From Hydrogenophilales bacterium (GTDB taxonomy: Bacteria > Pseudomonadota > Gammaproteobacteria > Burkholderiales > Thiobacillaceae), in NCBI GenBank assembly GCA_016719465.1, contig JADJYY010000005.1:124001-188000 (forward strand): 64,000 nt of DNA, given 5' to 3'. How positions within the stretch are numbered: the stretch's first letter is position 1; the number at the start of each line of letters is the position of its first letter. Shown in pieces: positions 17,776-26,144 of this stretch. The notes under the pieces are model-generated. The model ran no database searches. It was not told where the DNA came from and saw nothing but the letters and a program-made list of their open reading frames with translations. A program made the position numbers and the translations under genes.

Positions 17776-18240
17776 ATGGCTTCGGTCAATAAGGTCATTC
17801 TCATCGGCAATCTGGGCCGTGATCCGGAAATCCGTTACCTGCCCAGCGGCGATGCCGTCGCCAACCTGCGCATCGCCACCACGGACAAGTTCAAGGACAA
17901 GTCCGGCGAGCCGCAGGAAGTCACCGAGTGGCATTCGGTGGCCTTCTTCGGCAAGCAGGCGGAAATCTGCGGCCAGTACCTGAAGAAGGGCAGCCAGATT
18001 TACGTGGAAGGCAGCCTGCGCACCCGCAAGTGGCAGGACAAGGACGGCAACGACCGCTACACCACCGAGATTCGCGGCGACCGCATGCAGATGCTGGGTA
18101 GCCGGGGCGGCGGCGGTGGCGGTGGCGGCGGCATGGCCGACTTCGATTCGCCTCCCGCCGACAACGCGCCGCGCGGCAAGCCGGCCCCATCCGGCGGCGG
18201 CGAGGGCTTCGGCGACATGGACGACGACATCCCGTTCTGA
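17776..18240 (+). CDS. ssb: Single-stranded DNA-binding protein
   Basis: SSB coats single-stranded DNA in replication, recombination and repair. Residues 1-110 form the OB fold (MASVNKVILIGNLGRDPEIRY, TTDKFKDKSGEPQEVTEWH). A Gly-rich linker (nine or more consecutive Gly) and the acidic tip DMDDDIPF, which recruits partner proteins, complete a canonical 154-aa protein. GGGGGA precedes the ATG, overlapping the stop region of the transporter gene, so the two are probably cotranscribed. Confidence 0.97.
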   Translation: MASVNKVILIGNLGRDPEIRYLPSGDAVANLRIATTDKFKDKSGEPQEVTEWHSVAFFGKQAEICGQYLKKGSQIYVEGSLRTRKWQDKDGNDRYTTEIRGDRMQMLGSRGGGGGGGGGMADFDSPPADNAPRGKPAPSGGGEGFGDMDDDIPF

Positions 18241-18301
18241 TCGGGTCGCGCCGGTGGGCGCTCGCCCGAGACCACCGGCATCGCGTTGACTGGGAGAAAC
18301 C

Positions 18302-19510
18302 ATGCAATCACGGCATCTGCCAGCCCTCATCGTATCCGTGTGGCTGGCCAACCCGGCCCAGGGGGCGGGTTTCGCCCTGATCGAGCAGAACGCCAGCGGC
18401 CTGGGCAACGCCTACGCCGGCCAGGCGGCCGTGGCGGAAGACGCCAGCACGATTTTCTTCAATCCGGCGGGGCTGACCTACGTCGAGGGCCGACAGGTGG
18501 TGGCGGCGGGGCACCTGATTATGCCCAGCGCCGAGTTCAGCGATGCCGGCAGCACCCTGGCCATCCGGGGGGACGGCGGCGACGCCGGCGTGACCGCGTT
18601 CGTGCCGAATTTCTACTACGCCATGGACGTGACCCCGGACCTCAAGTTCGGCCTGGGCGTGAACGCCCCCTTCGGCCTGACCACCGAATACGACGATACC
18701 TGGGCCGGCCAGGTCCAGGCCATCAAGTCCGACCTGAAAACCGTCAATGTCAATCCGGCCCTGGGCTGGCGGGTGAATGACCGCTTGTCCCTGGGTTTCG
18801 GCCTGAATTGGCAATACATCGAGGCGGAACTGACCCAGGCCGCCGGCGCCGCCGTCAATCCCCCCGAGGCGAGGATGGAAGGCGATGACGCGAGCTGGGG
18901 CTGGAACATCGGGGCCCTGTGGGATATCGACGGCTTCAACAGGTTGGGGATCGCCTACCGCGCCGCCATCGACCATAGCCTGGAGGGAAAGTTGAAGACC
19001 CCCCTGGGCGCCACGCCGGTGTATGCCGACGTCGAGATGCCGGCCAGCGCGTCCCTCAGTTATTGGCGCCGACTCTCGCCGGCCTGGGAGTTGCTCGCCG
19101 ACCTGACCTGGACCGAGTGGAGCAGCTTCGAGAAACTCGACGTCGTCAGGAAATCGGACGATGCCGTGCTCAGCCACATTCCCGAGATGTGGGAAAACGC
19201 GTGGCGCTATTCCCTGGGCCTGACCTATCGCCCCAGCCGGGCATGGACCTGGCGCTCCGGCCTGGCCTACGACGAAACCCCGGTGCCCGACGCGGCCCAT
19301 CGCACGGCCCGGATTCCCGACGCTGATCGCCTGTGGGTCGCCCTGGGCGGCCAGTACCGCTTCAGCCCGAAAGCGGCGGTGGATTTCGGCTACGCCCAAC
19401 TGTTCGTGAAGGACGCCCACATCGTTCACGTCAACAACGGGACCTTGCTGCGCGGCAACTACGCTAGCCGGATCGACATCCTCGGCGCCCAGTACACCCA
19501 CAGCTTCTGA
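18302..19510 (+). CDS. FadL/OmpP1-family outer-membrane porin
   Basis: A 402-aa beta-barrel of the FadL family, which takes up long-chain fatty acids or other hydrophobic compounds. A signal peptide (residues 1-21, ending AQGAG) is followed by the family N-terminal hatch AFALIEQNASGLGNAYAG-like sequence and the conserved STIFFNPAGLTY (NPA motif). The C terminus ends in ...YTHSF, a terminal aromatic as expected for BAM recognition. It is followed after 8 bp by an Aas-like acyl ligase, suggesting linked uptake and activation of acyl chains. The true ligand is unknown. Confidence 0.87.
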   Translation: MQSRHLPALIVSVWLANPAQGAGFALIEQNASGLGNAYAGQAAVAEDASTIFFNPAGLTYVEGRQVVAAGHLIMPSAEFSDAGSTLAIRGDGGDAGVTAFVPNFYYAMDVTPDLKFGLGVNAPFGLTTEYDDTWAGQVQAIKSDLKTVNVNPALGWRVNDRLSLGFGLNWQYIEAELTQAAGAAVNPPEARMEGDDASWGWNIGALWDIDGFNRLGIAYRAAIDHSLEGKLKTPLGATPVYADVEMPASASLSYWRRLSPAWELLADLTWTEWSSFEKLDVVRKSDDAVLSHIPEMWENAWRYSLGLTYRPSRAWTWRSGLAYDETPVPDAAHRTARIPDADRLWVALGGQYRFSPKAAVDFGYAQLFVKDAHIVHVNNGTLLRGNYASRIDILGAQYTHSF

Positions 19511-19518
19511 GGGCGCCC

Positions 19519-21096
19519 ATGCACACGACCCTGTTTTCCGCCCTGGTCAAGGCCTGCGAGGAACATGGCCGCGACACGCCCGGCCAGTGGGAGGACATGA
19601 AGCCGGGCAGCTACAGCTACGGCGACCTGCTGAAGATGACCCTGGCCCTGGGTCGGCTGGCCGGCAAGGTGACGGCGCCGGGGGAACACGTGGGCGTGCT
19701 GATGCCCAACATGGCCTCGACGGTGGCCCTGGCCATCGGCCTGTCGGCCATGGGGCGCGTGCCCTGCATGCTCAATTACACCGCGGGCACCGACGGCATG
19801 CAGGCGGCGTGCCACACGGCGGGAATCCGCCGGGTGTTCACCTCCCGGCTGTTCCTGAAGAAGGCGGGACTGGAACAGCAGGTGGCCCAGCTTGCCGGCC
19901 TGGAGCTGATCTGGCTGGAGGACCTGCGGGAGCGTTTCGGCCTGCTCGACAAGGCCTGGCTGATGGGCTTCGCCCTGTGGTTCCCGGAAACGGCCATGCC
20001 CGAGGGTGACCCGGAGGCCCCGGCGGTGGTGCTGTTCACCTCCGGCACGGAGGGCAAGCCCAAGGGCGTGGTGCTGTCCCACCGGGCCCTGCTCGCCAAC
20101 GTCGACCAGGTGATCGGGCTCCTGCGTTTTTCCACGCGCGATGTGGTGTTCAACAGTTTGCCGATCTTCCATTCCTTCGGACTTACCGCCGGCACCCTGG
20201 TGCCCCTGGTCACCGGTTCCCGGCTGGTGATCTATCCCAGCCCGCTGCACTTCAAGGAGATTCCCAAGCTGGTGCGCGACCGGGGCGCCACGGTGCTGTT
20301 CGGCACCAGCACCTTCTTCAACCACTACGCTCGCAACGCCGAGGCGGGCGATTTCGCTTCCCTGAAATACGTCGTGGCCGGGGCCGAGAAGCTCGCCGTC
20401 CCGGTTCGCCAGGCCTGGAAAGAGCGTTTCGGCATCGACATCCTGGAAGGCTACGGCGTCACCGAAACCGCCCCGGTCCTGTCCTGCAACCGGCCTTCGG
20501 ACAACCGGCCGGGCACGGTGGGGCGACTGGTGGCCGGCGTCGAGGCGCGACTGGTGCCGGTGCCCGGCATCGAGCGCGGCGGCGAACTGCATGTGCGCGG
20601 CCCCAACCTCATGTCCGGCTATTACCGTTATGACGCCCCGCGCGTGCTGGAGCCGCCCCGCTCCGAGGTCGGCGAGGGCTGGTACGACACCGGCGACGTG
20701 GTGGAGATGGACGCCGACGGCTTCCTTTCCATCCAGGGCCGGCTGAAGCGCTTCGCCAAGGTGGCCGGTGAAATGGTTTCCCTGGAACTGGCCGAGACCA
20801 TCGCCCGGGTGGTGTCCTCGGAGCAGGTCCACGCCGCCACCTGCATTTCCGACACGGGCCGGGGCGAGGTGATCGTCCTGTTCACCACCGATTCCGATCT
20901 CACCCGCGAGCAGATGGCCGCCGTCGCCCGGGGCCTGGGCTACCCGGAGATCTGCCTGCCGAAGAAGATCGACGTGGTGGAGGAGTTGCCGGTGCTGGGT
21001 ACCGGCAAGATCGACTACTTCCGCCTGCAGCAACTGGCCGCGCGCTTGCACTTGAAACCATCCGATGAAGCTAAATATAAGAAACCGTTGATATAA
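19519..21096 (+). CDS. AMP-forming acyl ligase, Aas-like (acyl-ACP/acyl-CoA synthetase)
   Basis: This ANL-superfamily enzyme activates a fatty acid as acyl-AMP and then ligates it to ACP or CoA. The P-loop LFTSGTEGKPKGVVLSH closely resembles the ligase domain of E. coli Aas. Further motifs are EGYGVTETAP, YDTGDVVEMDADGFL, GRLKRFAKVAGEMVSLE and the C-terminal catalytic Lys in LGTGKIDYF. The acyltransferase half of Aas is absent (525 aa). The upstream FadL-like porin, 8 bp away, supports a role in handling exogenous acyl chains. Specificity for ACP versus CoA cannot be told from sequence. Confidence 0.85.
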   Translation: MHTTLFSALVKACEEHGRDTPGQWEDMKPGSYSYGDLLKMTLALGRLAGKVTAPGEHVGVLMPNMASTVALAIGLSAMGRVPCMLNYTAGTDGMQAACHTAGIRRVFTSRLFLKKAGLEQQVAQLAGLELIWLEDLRERFGLLDKAWLMGFALWFPETAMPEGDPEAPAVVLFTSGTEGKPKGVVLSHRALLANVDQVIGLLRFSTRDVVFNSLPIFHSFGLTAGTLVPLVTGSRLVIYPSPLHFKEIPKLVRDRGATVLFGTSTFFNHYARNAEAGDFASLKYVVAGAEKLAVPVRQAWKERFGIDILEGYGVTETAPVLSCNRPSDNRPGTVGRLVAGVEARLVPVPGIERGGELHVRGPNLMSGYYRYDAPRVLEPPRSEVGEGWYDTGDVVEMDADGFLSIQGRLKRFAKVAGEMVSLELAETIARVVSSEQVHAATCISDTGRGEVIVLFTTDSDLTREQMAAVARGLGYPEICLPKKIDVVEELPVLGTGKIDYFRLQQLAARLHLKPSDEAKYKKPLI

Positions 21097-21124
21097 TTCG
21101 TCGACTAACGATCAGGAGTCAGCC

Positions 21125-21376
21125 ATGCCCATCTACGCCTACAAGTGTGCCGATTGCGGCTTCGAGCAGGATGTCATGCAGAAGATGAGCGACGCCCCGC
21201 TCAGCGAGTGCCCTTCCTGCGGCAAGCCCGCCTTCACCAAGCAGTTGTCCGCCGCCGGCTTCCAGTTGAAGGGTTCCGGCTACTACGCCACCGATTTCAA
21301 GAACAGCGGCGCCAAGCCCGCCGAGGCGCCGTCGCCGGCCTGCGGCACCGGCGCCTGCCCGGCCTGCGCCGGCTGA
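21125..21376 (+). CDS. FmdB-family zinc-ribbon regulatory protein
   Basis: A small 83-aa protein with a single zinc ribbon: CADC at residues 8-11 and CPSC at about 33-36. The Ala/Pro-rich tail ends in two more Cys pairs (ACGTGACPACAG). FmdB proteins are putative transcriptional regulators, and many are found upstream of aspS, as here (DUF502 and aspS follow). AGGAG lies 8 nt before the ATG. A perfect TATAAT at 21092-21097, inside the end of the ligase gene, could be its -10 box; no good -35 accompanies it. Confidence 0.88.
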   Translation: MPIYAYKCADCGFEQDVMQKMSDAPLSECPSCGKPAFTKQLSAAGFQLKGSGYYATDFKNSGAKPAEAPSPACGTGACPACAG

Positions 21377-21390
21377 AGTCGTCCGACCCC

Positions 21391-21428
21391 ATGAATCGGG
21401 CAAACGCATCGGCGTTTGCCCGATTCAT
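21391..21428 (+). terminator. 17-bp perfect inverted repeat after fmdB
   Basis: ATGAATCGGGCAAACGC (21391-21407) and its exact complement (21412-21428) enclose an ATCG loop. The stem is followed only by TTGTT, so it is either a weak intrinsic terminator/attenuator or a processing site between fmdB and the DUF502 gene, whose start lies 25 bp further on. Confidence 0.6.
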
Positions 21429-21452
21429 TTGTTCGACAGCCTGAAAGCCACG

Positions 21453-22079
21453 ATGGCCGCGCTCAAGCGCTACTTCCTCACCGGTCTGCTGATCCTGGTC
21501 CCCCTGGGCATTACCTTCTGGGTGCTCACGGCCCTGTTCGACTTCATGGACCAGAGCCTGCTGCTGCTGCCGGAATCCTGGCGGCCCGACGCCTGGCTGG
21601 GCGTGCACATCCCGGGCCTGGGGCTGATCCTCACCGGCGTGGTGATCGTCGTCACCGGCCTGCTGGCCACCAACCTGATCGGCCAGCGCCTGGTGGAGTA
21701 CTGGGAAGGCCTGGTCAAGCGCATCCCGGTGGTCAAGTCCATCTACGGCAGCGTCAAGCAGGTGTCCGACAGCCTGCTGTCCGGTTCCGGCATGGCCTTC
21801 AAGAAGGTGCTGCTGGTGCGTTACCCCCACCCGGATGCCTGGTCCCTGGCGTTCCAGACCAACGTGCCGGAGGAGGTCGCCGGCCAGCTGGATAGCGAGT
21901 ACGTGGCGGTGTTCATCCCCACCACCCCCAGCCCGGTGAACGGCTTCTATTTCTACGTGCGGCGCGACGCGGTCATCGAACTGGACATGAGCGTGGACAC
22001 CGCCTTCAAGGCCATCGTCTCCATGGGCGTGGTGGCCGCGCCCATCAAGCCCGCCATCGCCAACTATGCCGGAGATTAA
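21453..22079 (+). CDS. DUF502 membrane protein
   Basis: A 208-aa inner-membrane protein of the DUF502 family. TM1 (about residues 8-28, FLTGLLILVPLGITFWV) and TM2 (about 55-77, GLILTGVVIVVTGLLATNLI) are separated by a short periplasmic loop. A conserved soluble domain follows (RIPVVKSIYGSVKQVSD, FIPTTPSPVNGFYFYV). Function is unknown. ATG 21453 is preferred to TTG 21429, which lies inside the hairpin's flank. The neighbourhood fmdB-DUF502-aspS is recurrent in Proteobacteria. Confidence 0.88.
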   Translation: MAALKRYFLTGLLILVPLGITFWVLTALFDFMDQSLLLLPESWRPDAWLGVHIPGLGLILTGVVIVVTGLLATNLIGQRLVEYWEGLVKRIPVVKSIYGSVKQVSDSLLSGSGMAFKKVLLVRYPHPDAWSLAFQTNVPEEVAGQLDSEYVAVFIPTTPSPVNGFYFYVRRDAVIELDMSVDTAFKAIVSMGVVAAPIKPAIANYAGD

Positions 22080-22173
22080 ATAAAGTTGGCGGTTGTCAGT
22101 TGGCAGTCGTCAGTACGCCAACCGCCATTGCCTACTGTTTACTGTCAACTGCTTACTGCCTACTAGGATTTCT
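22080..22173. repeat. Short internally repetitive intergenic spacer before aspS
   Basis: The 94-bp spacer contains irregular copies of CAGT-type and TACTG units (GTCAGT, GCAGTCGTCAGT, CTACTG, TTACTG, CTTACTG, CTACT). It resembles dispersed intergenic repeats of other Proteobacteria. The last part supplies the aspS ribosome-binding region (TAGGA). Confidence 0.45.
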
Positions 22174-23961
22174 ATGCGTACCCACTACTGCGGCGCCGTC
22201 AACGCCGACCACAACGGCCAGATCGTCAACCTGTGCGGCTGGGCCCATCGCCGGCGCGACCACGGCGGCGTCATCTTCATCGACCTGCGCGACCGGGAAG
22301 GCACGGTGCAGGTGGTGATCGACCCGGACACCCCGGAAGCCTTCAAGGTGGCGGAGGAGACCCGGGGCGAATTCGTCCTGCGCGTGGTGGGCAAGGTGCG
22401 GCCCCGGCCCGCCGGCACCGAGAACCCCAACCTGCCCACCGGCATGATCGAGGTCATCACCCAGACCCTGGAAATCCTCAACCCCAGCCTGACGCCCCCG
22501 TTCCAGATCGACGACGACAACCTCAGCGAGAACATCCGCCTGCAATACCGCTACCTGGACCTTCGCCGTGAGCCCATGCAGAAGAACCTGCGCCTGCGCT
22601 ACCGGGTGTCCAAGCTGATGCGCGACTACCTGGACCAGCACGGCTTCATGGAAGTGGAAACCCCCATGCTGACCCGCTCCACGCCGGAAGGCGCCCGGGA
22701 CTACCTGGTGCCCTCCCGGGTCCACGACGGCATGTTCTACGCTCTGCCCCAGTCGCCCCAGTTGTTCAAGCAATTGCTCATGGTGGCCGGCTTCGACCGC
22801 TACTTCCAGATCACCAAGTGCTTCCGCGACGAGGACCTGCGCGCCGACCGCCAGCCGGAATTCACCCAGGTGGACCTGGAGACCTCCTTCATGGATGAGG
22901 AAGAGATCATGGCCCTGGTGGAAGGCATGATCCGGGACATGTTCAAGAAGGCCCAGGACATCGACCTGCCCGATCCCTTCCCGCGCATGAGCTTCGCCGA
23001 GGCCATGGGCCGCTACGGCTCCGACAAGCCGGACATGCGCGTGACCCTGGAAATCACCGAACTCACCGACGTGATGAAGGACGTTGACTTCAAGGTGTTC
23101 TCCGGCCCCGCCAACGCCGGCAACGGCCGGGTGGCCGCCATCCGCGTGCCCCGGGGCGGCGAGTTCAGCCGCGGCGAGATCGACGCCTGGACCGAATTCG
23201 TCAAGATCTACGGCGCCAGGGGCCTGGCCTACATCAAGGTCAACGAGAAGGCCAAGGGCCGCGACGGCCTGCAATCCCCCATCGTCAAGAACCTGCATGA
23301 CGCGGCCCTGGCCGAAATCCTCGCCCGCACCGGCGCCGAGGACGGCGACATCCTGTTCTTCGGCGCCGACAAGGCCAAGGTGGTCAACGACGCCCTCGGC
23401 GCCCTGCGCGCCAGGATCGGCCACGAGAAGGGCTACGTCGACGGTCGCGCCTGGGCCCCCCTGTGGGTGGTGGACTTCCCCATGTTCGAGTTCAACGAGG
23501 ACGAGAACCGCTGGGACGCCCTGCACCACCCCTTCACCAGCCCCAAGGACGGCCACGCGCAATACCTCACCACCGATCCCGGCAAGGCCCTGTCCAAGGC
23601 CTACGACATGGTCCTCAACGGCTGGGAAGTGGGCGGCGGCTCGGTGCGTATCCACAAGGAAGCCGTGCAGGAAGTGGTGTTCGGCGCCCTCAACATCGGC
23701 GAGGAGGAACGCCGCAATAAATTCGGCTTCCTGCTCGACGCCCTCAAGTACGGCGCCCCGCCCCACGGCGGCCTGGCCTTCGGCCTGGACCGGCTGGTGA
23801 CGCTCATGACCGGCGCCGAATCGATCCGCGACGTCATCGCCTTCCCCAAGACCCAGCGCGCCTCCTGCCTGATGACCGACGCCCCCAACGCGGTGGACGA
23901 GAAGCAGCTGCGGGAACTGCACATCCGCCTGCGCAACCCGGCGGGCACGCCAGCGGCGTAG
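22174..23961 (+). CDS. aspS: Aspartyl-tRNA synthetase
   Basis: AspRS charges tRNA-Asp (or Asp and Asn in non-discriminating forms). The 595-aa bacterial-type enzyme has an N-terminal OB anticodon-binding domain (MRTHYCGAVNADHNGQIVNL). The class II catalytic core has motif 2 FRDEDLRADRQPEFTQ-like sequence, a GAD insertion (residues about 290-420) and motif 3 GLAFGLDRL. The ATG at 22174 is preferred to upstream starts because AspRS sequence begins there and TAGGA precedes it. It closes the fmdB-DUF502-aspS block. Confidence 0.97.
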   Translation: MRTHYCGAVNADHNGQIVNLCGWAHRRRDHGGVIFIDLRDREGTVQVVIDPDTPEAFKVAEETRGEFVLRVVGKVRPRPAGTENPNLPTGMIEVITQTLEILNPSLTPPFQIDDDNLSENIRLQYRYLDLRREPMQKNLRLRYRVSKLMRDYLDQHGFMEVETPMLTRSTPEGARDYLVPSRVHDGMFYALPQSPQLFKQLLMVAGFDRYFQITKCFRDEDLRADRQPEFTQVDLETSFMDEEEIMALVEGMIRDMFKKAQDIDLPDPFPRMSFAEAMGRYGSDKPDMRVTLEITELTDVMKDVDFKVFSGPANAGNGRVAAIRVPRGGEFSRGEIDAWTEFVKIYGARGLAYIKVNEKAKGRDGLQSPIVKNLHDAALAEILARTGAEDGDILFFGADKAKVVNDALGALRARIGHEKGYVDGRAWAPLWVVDFPMFEFNEDENRWDALHHPFTSPKDGHAQYLTTDPGKALSKAYDMVLNGWEVGGGSVRIHKEAVQEVVFGALNIGEEERRNKFGFLLDALKYGAPPHGGLAFGLDRLVTLMTGAESIRDVIAFPKTQRASCLMTDAPNAVDEKQLRELHIRLRNPAGTPAA

Positions 23962-24390
23962 GGTTGTTCCCCCCTTTCCTAAAGGGGGGGCAGGGGGGAT
24001 TTGGCGGCGGATGCTTGCGTGGTTGCGCCGAATTGAGGTGACCCCACGGGGGAGGGCAGGGGGAGAGGGGCGGTTTCCCTCTCCACCACGTCATCGCCAT
24101 CCCCAAGCCGTCATTCCGGCGAAGGCCGGAATCCAGGGGGTTATGCGTGTGTGCCTGTTTCCGCCGGTATCAGTGCGCGAAGGGCATCTGGCCGGGGGCG
24201 CCCAGCTTTCTTTGCTCGTGCAAAGAAAGCTGGCAATGAAAGGACGCCCCGCTGCCGTCGAAACCCCGAGGCTGACGACATCGACCGGGCGGCCAATGAA
24301 CTCGCTTCGCTCAGAACCCGCTGGTGCAAGCTACCCAAACGCCCTGGCCTTGCGCGGTGCCGGTTGCCAAGAGGGCACCCGGGCCTTCCC
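23962..24390. repeat. Gene-free repeat-rich spacer after aspS
   Basis: No gene is seen in these 429 bp. A hairpin CCCCCCTTT/AAAGGGGGG (23969-23977 and 23981-23989) just after aspS may terminate transcription. GC-rich runs follow. ATTCCGGC/GCCGGAAT (24113-24120 and 24125-24132) is a dispersed hairpin, and a further inverted repeat lies at 24202-24233. The remainder to the parE stop resembles repeat-derived sequence. Confidence 0.6.
24202..24233. repeat. 13-bp inverted repeat of a common dispersed type
   Basis: CCAGCTTTCTTTG and its exact complement flank a CTCGTG loop. In one frame this reads as FFARAKKA, a peptide common in spurious annotations because the element is dispersed in many genomes. 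Confidence 0.6.
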
Positions 24391-24696
24391 TCAATGTCGC
24401 GGCCAGTTGCCAATTGCCGGCACATCCCGCGCATGGTGCAGCATGCGCGCAATCGTGATTCCATCCGCGTCCACGAAATAAAACAGGAGGTACGGCGTCG
24501 ACGTCGGCCAACTGCGCAGGCCAGTCGCCAGATCGTCGCGCGCCCGGCCCATTTTCGGCTGCTCCAGCAGCATCCGCGTTTCGGCGTCGATCCGGTCGAG
24601 CAGTCTGTCCGCCGCTTCGATGCTGTCTTCGGCGATATACAGCCAGGCCTCCAGAAGATCGTTTTCCGCGCTGGCGGAATGGCGAATCTTTCCCAC
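24391..24696 (-). CDS. parE: ParE-family toxin
   Basis: A 101-aa RelE/ParE-superfamily toxin; ParE members poison DNA gyrase. IRHSASAENDLLEAWLYIAED is the typical N-terminal helix hairpin, followed by the conserved RxDL-like GRARDDL and YLLFYFVDADGITIARMLHHARD strands with the terminal HxxRD. Translation starts at a GTG that overlaps the last base of the parD stop codon. Chain length and motifs look intact. Confidence 0.88.
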   Translation of the reverse strand: MGKIRHSASAENDLLEAWLYIAEDSIEAADRLLDRIDAETRMLLEQPKMGRARDDLATGLRSWPTSTPYLLFYFVDADGITIARMLHHARDVPAIGNWPRH

Positions 24697-24968
24697 TATG
24701 TCGATTGCCGCGCGGCCCGCGCAGCGCGGCCACGTTGCTTGATCTCGTCCATGTCCAGTTCGCGCACCCGCCCGGCCGCGAGGTCGGCCACGCCTTGGGC
24801 GATATCCGCTTTCAGGCTGGCCAGGCTGGCAGCCTGCACGCTCTGATACGCCTCGAACAAACGCAGGGCCTCGCGGATCACTTCGCTGGCGGAACTGTAC
24901 AGACCGGATTCCACATGCTGACGCACTCGGTTTTCAAGTTCGGGGGGCAAAGAGACATTGAGGGACAT
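24696..24968 (-). CDS. parD: ParD-family antitoxin
   Basis: A 90-aa ribbon-helix-helix antitoxin. The opening SLNVSLPPELENRVRQHVES forms the DNA-binding strand and helix, followed by YSSASEVIREALRLFE. The C-terminal part (LKADIAQGVADLAAGRV, DMDEIKQRGR) is the toxin-binding region. It precedes parE with a 1-bp overlap. Three half-sites at 24984-25010 just upstream of its start are its likely operator. Confidence 0.9.
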   Translation of the reverse strand: MSLNVSLPPELENRVRQHVESGLYSSASEVIREALRLFEAYQSVQAASLASLKADIAQGVADLAAGRVRELDMDEIKQRGRAARAARQST

Positions 24969-24983
24969 GGTGCGCTCCGGTGA

Positions 24984-25010
24984 ATGTCATGGGATGTCAT
25001 AGTCTGACAT
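24984..25010. promoter_or_regulatory. Probable ParD operator
   Basis: Three ATGTCA half-sites lie 15-42 bp upstream of parD. Two are direct (24984-24989 and 24994-24999, 10 bp apart) and one is inverted (TGACAT, 25005-25010), giving ATGTCA-N5-TGACAT. Helical phasing and position fit a ribbon-helix-helix repressor binding its own promoter. Confidence 0.65.
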
Positions 25011-25048
25011 TAAGGCCGTATTTCAGGCAAACGGGTAAGTGGGTAGGG

Positions 25049-25068
25049 ATTCCGACCTTCGCCGGAAT
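25049..25068. repeat. Dispersed ATTCCGGC hairpin, inverted copy
   Basis: ATTCCG...CGGAAT with a CTTCG-type centre repeats, in opposite orientation, the hairpin at 24113-24132. The two copies bracket the parDE module. Confidence 0.6.
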
Positions 25069-25095
25069 GATGGCCAGGCACCTACAATCCACCCC

Positions 25096-26046
25096 ATGAC
25101 CGCCGACTTCCTCCTGCAACTGCTGCTCCAGGTCTGGCTGCCCATCGCCCTGCTGGTGACGGCCGGCGGCTTGTGGGTGCGCTTCCGGCCCCAGTTCCCG
25201 GCCGACACCCTGCGCGTCAACCTGAACCGGCTGGTGGTGGACGTGTTCGGGCCGCCCCTGCTGTTCGCCCTGTCCGCCCAGGCCGAGATCAGCCGCGAGC
25301 TGCTTACCGTGCCGGTGATCACCATCGCCGGTATCGGGCTGAGCTTCGTCCTGCTTTATCCCCTGCTGTTCCATTCCCCATTGGGGCGCGGCCTCAAACG
25401 CGAAACCCGGGCCGCCATCCTGCTCGCGGGCTGCTTCAGCAACGTGCTGTTCATGGGCTATCCCACCCTGACGTTCCTTTACGGCGACATCGGCGGCAGC
25501 TATGCCGCCTTCGCCGACGTGCTGGCCACCACCCCCGTGTTGTGGACCTTCGGCGTCTGGATCGCCACCCGGCTGGGGCACGAGGGTGGCCACGGCCACA
25601 GCCTGCTACGCACCATGCTGACCCTGCCGATGATCTGGGGCTTCACCCTGGGCTTCGCGGTCAATCTGTCCGGCCTGGACGTGGCGCCCCTGGTCAAGGC
25701 GGCCAAGTTCATGGGCCAGGCCACCATCCCCATCATGCTGTTCAACCTGGGGCTGTCCATTCCCTGGCGCGACCTCAAGCCCACGCGGCCGGTGCTGGCG
25801 GCGGTGGGAGTGAAGCTGCTGGTCGCGCCGGTACTGGTTTACCTGCTGGCCCGGGCCAGCTTCGGCGAACTCAAGGCCGCCCAGACCGCCGCCATCCTGG
25901 AAGTGGCCATGCCCACCATGCTCATGGCCGCCAGCTTCGCCGACCGCTTCAAGCTGGACGTGCGCGCGGCGGCCCTGACCGCCAGCTGGTCCAGCCTGGC
26001 CTTCCTGGTGACCCTGCCGCTCTGGATCGCTTTCCTCGGGCGCTGA
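25096..26046 (+). CDS. AEC-family transporter (auxin efflux carrier type)
   Basis: A polytopic inner-membrane protein (316 aa, about 10 TM segments) of the AEC family. Typical features are an N-terminal TM (LLLQVWLPIALLVTAGGLWV), NRLVVDVFGPPLLF, and the symmetric second half with MGQATIPIMLFNLGLSI and AAILEVAMPTML. AEC members export auxin, malonate or other small organic acids; the substrate here is unknown. The ATG at 25096 begins the first TM segment; the upstream extension is repeat sequence. It converges on cysC across a hairpin repeat. Confidence 0.85.
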   Translation: MTADFLLQLLLQVWLPIALLVTAGGLWVRFRPQFPADTLRVNLNRLVVDVFGPPLLFALSAQAEISRELLTVPVITIAGIGLSFVLLYPLLFHSPLGRGLKRETRAAILLAGCFSNVLFMGYPTLTFLYGDIGGSYAAFADVLATTPVLWTFGVWIATRLGHEGGHGHSLLRTMLTLPMIWGFTLGFAVNLSGLDVAPLVKAAKFMGQATIPIMLFNLGLSIPWRDLKPTRPVLAAVGVKLLVAPVLVYLLARASFGELKAAQTAAILEVAMPTMLMAASFADRFKLDVRAAALTASWSSLAFLVTLPLWIAFLGR

Positions 26047-26071
26047 ACCGGATAGCGGGCCCGCGTGCCGA

Positions 26072-26142
26072 TACTCCCCCTCCCAGTCTCCCCCGCCAGC
26101 GGGGGAGGAGTTCGCTCCCCGGCTGGGGGCGGGGGTGAAACG
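26072..26142. repeat. GC-rich hairpin repeat, probable bidirectional terminator
   Basis: CTCCCCCGC/GCGGGGGAG (26088-26096 and 26099-26107) plus flanking G/C runs separate the convergent transporter and cysC genes. The sequence belongs to the same family as the repeats at 7.6, 8.0 and 15.1 kb. Confidence 0.6.
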
Positions 26143-26144
26143 GG

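Noticed and set aside
24011..24481. Plus-strand frame of 156 codons after aspS
   Set aside because: It runs through dispersed hairpins and the opposite strand of parE; peptides such as FFARAKKA mark repeat-derived spurious frames.
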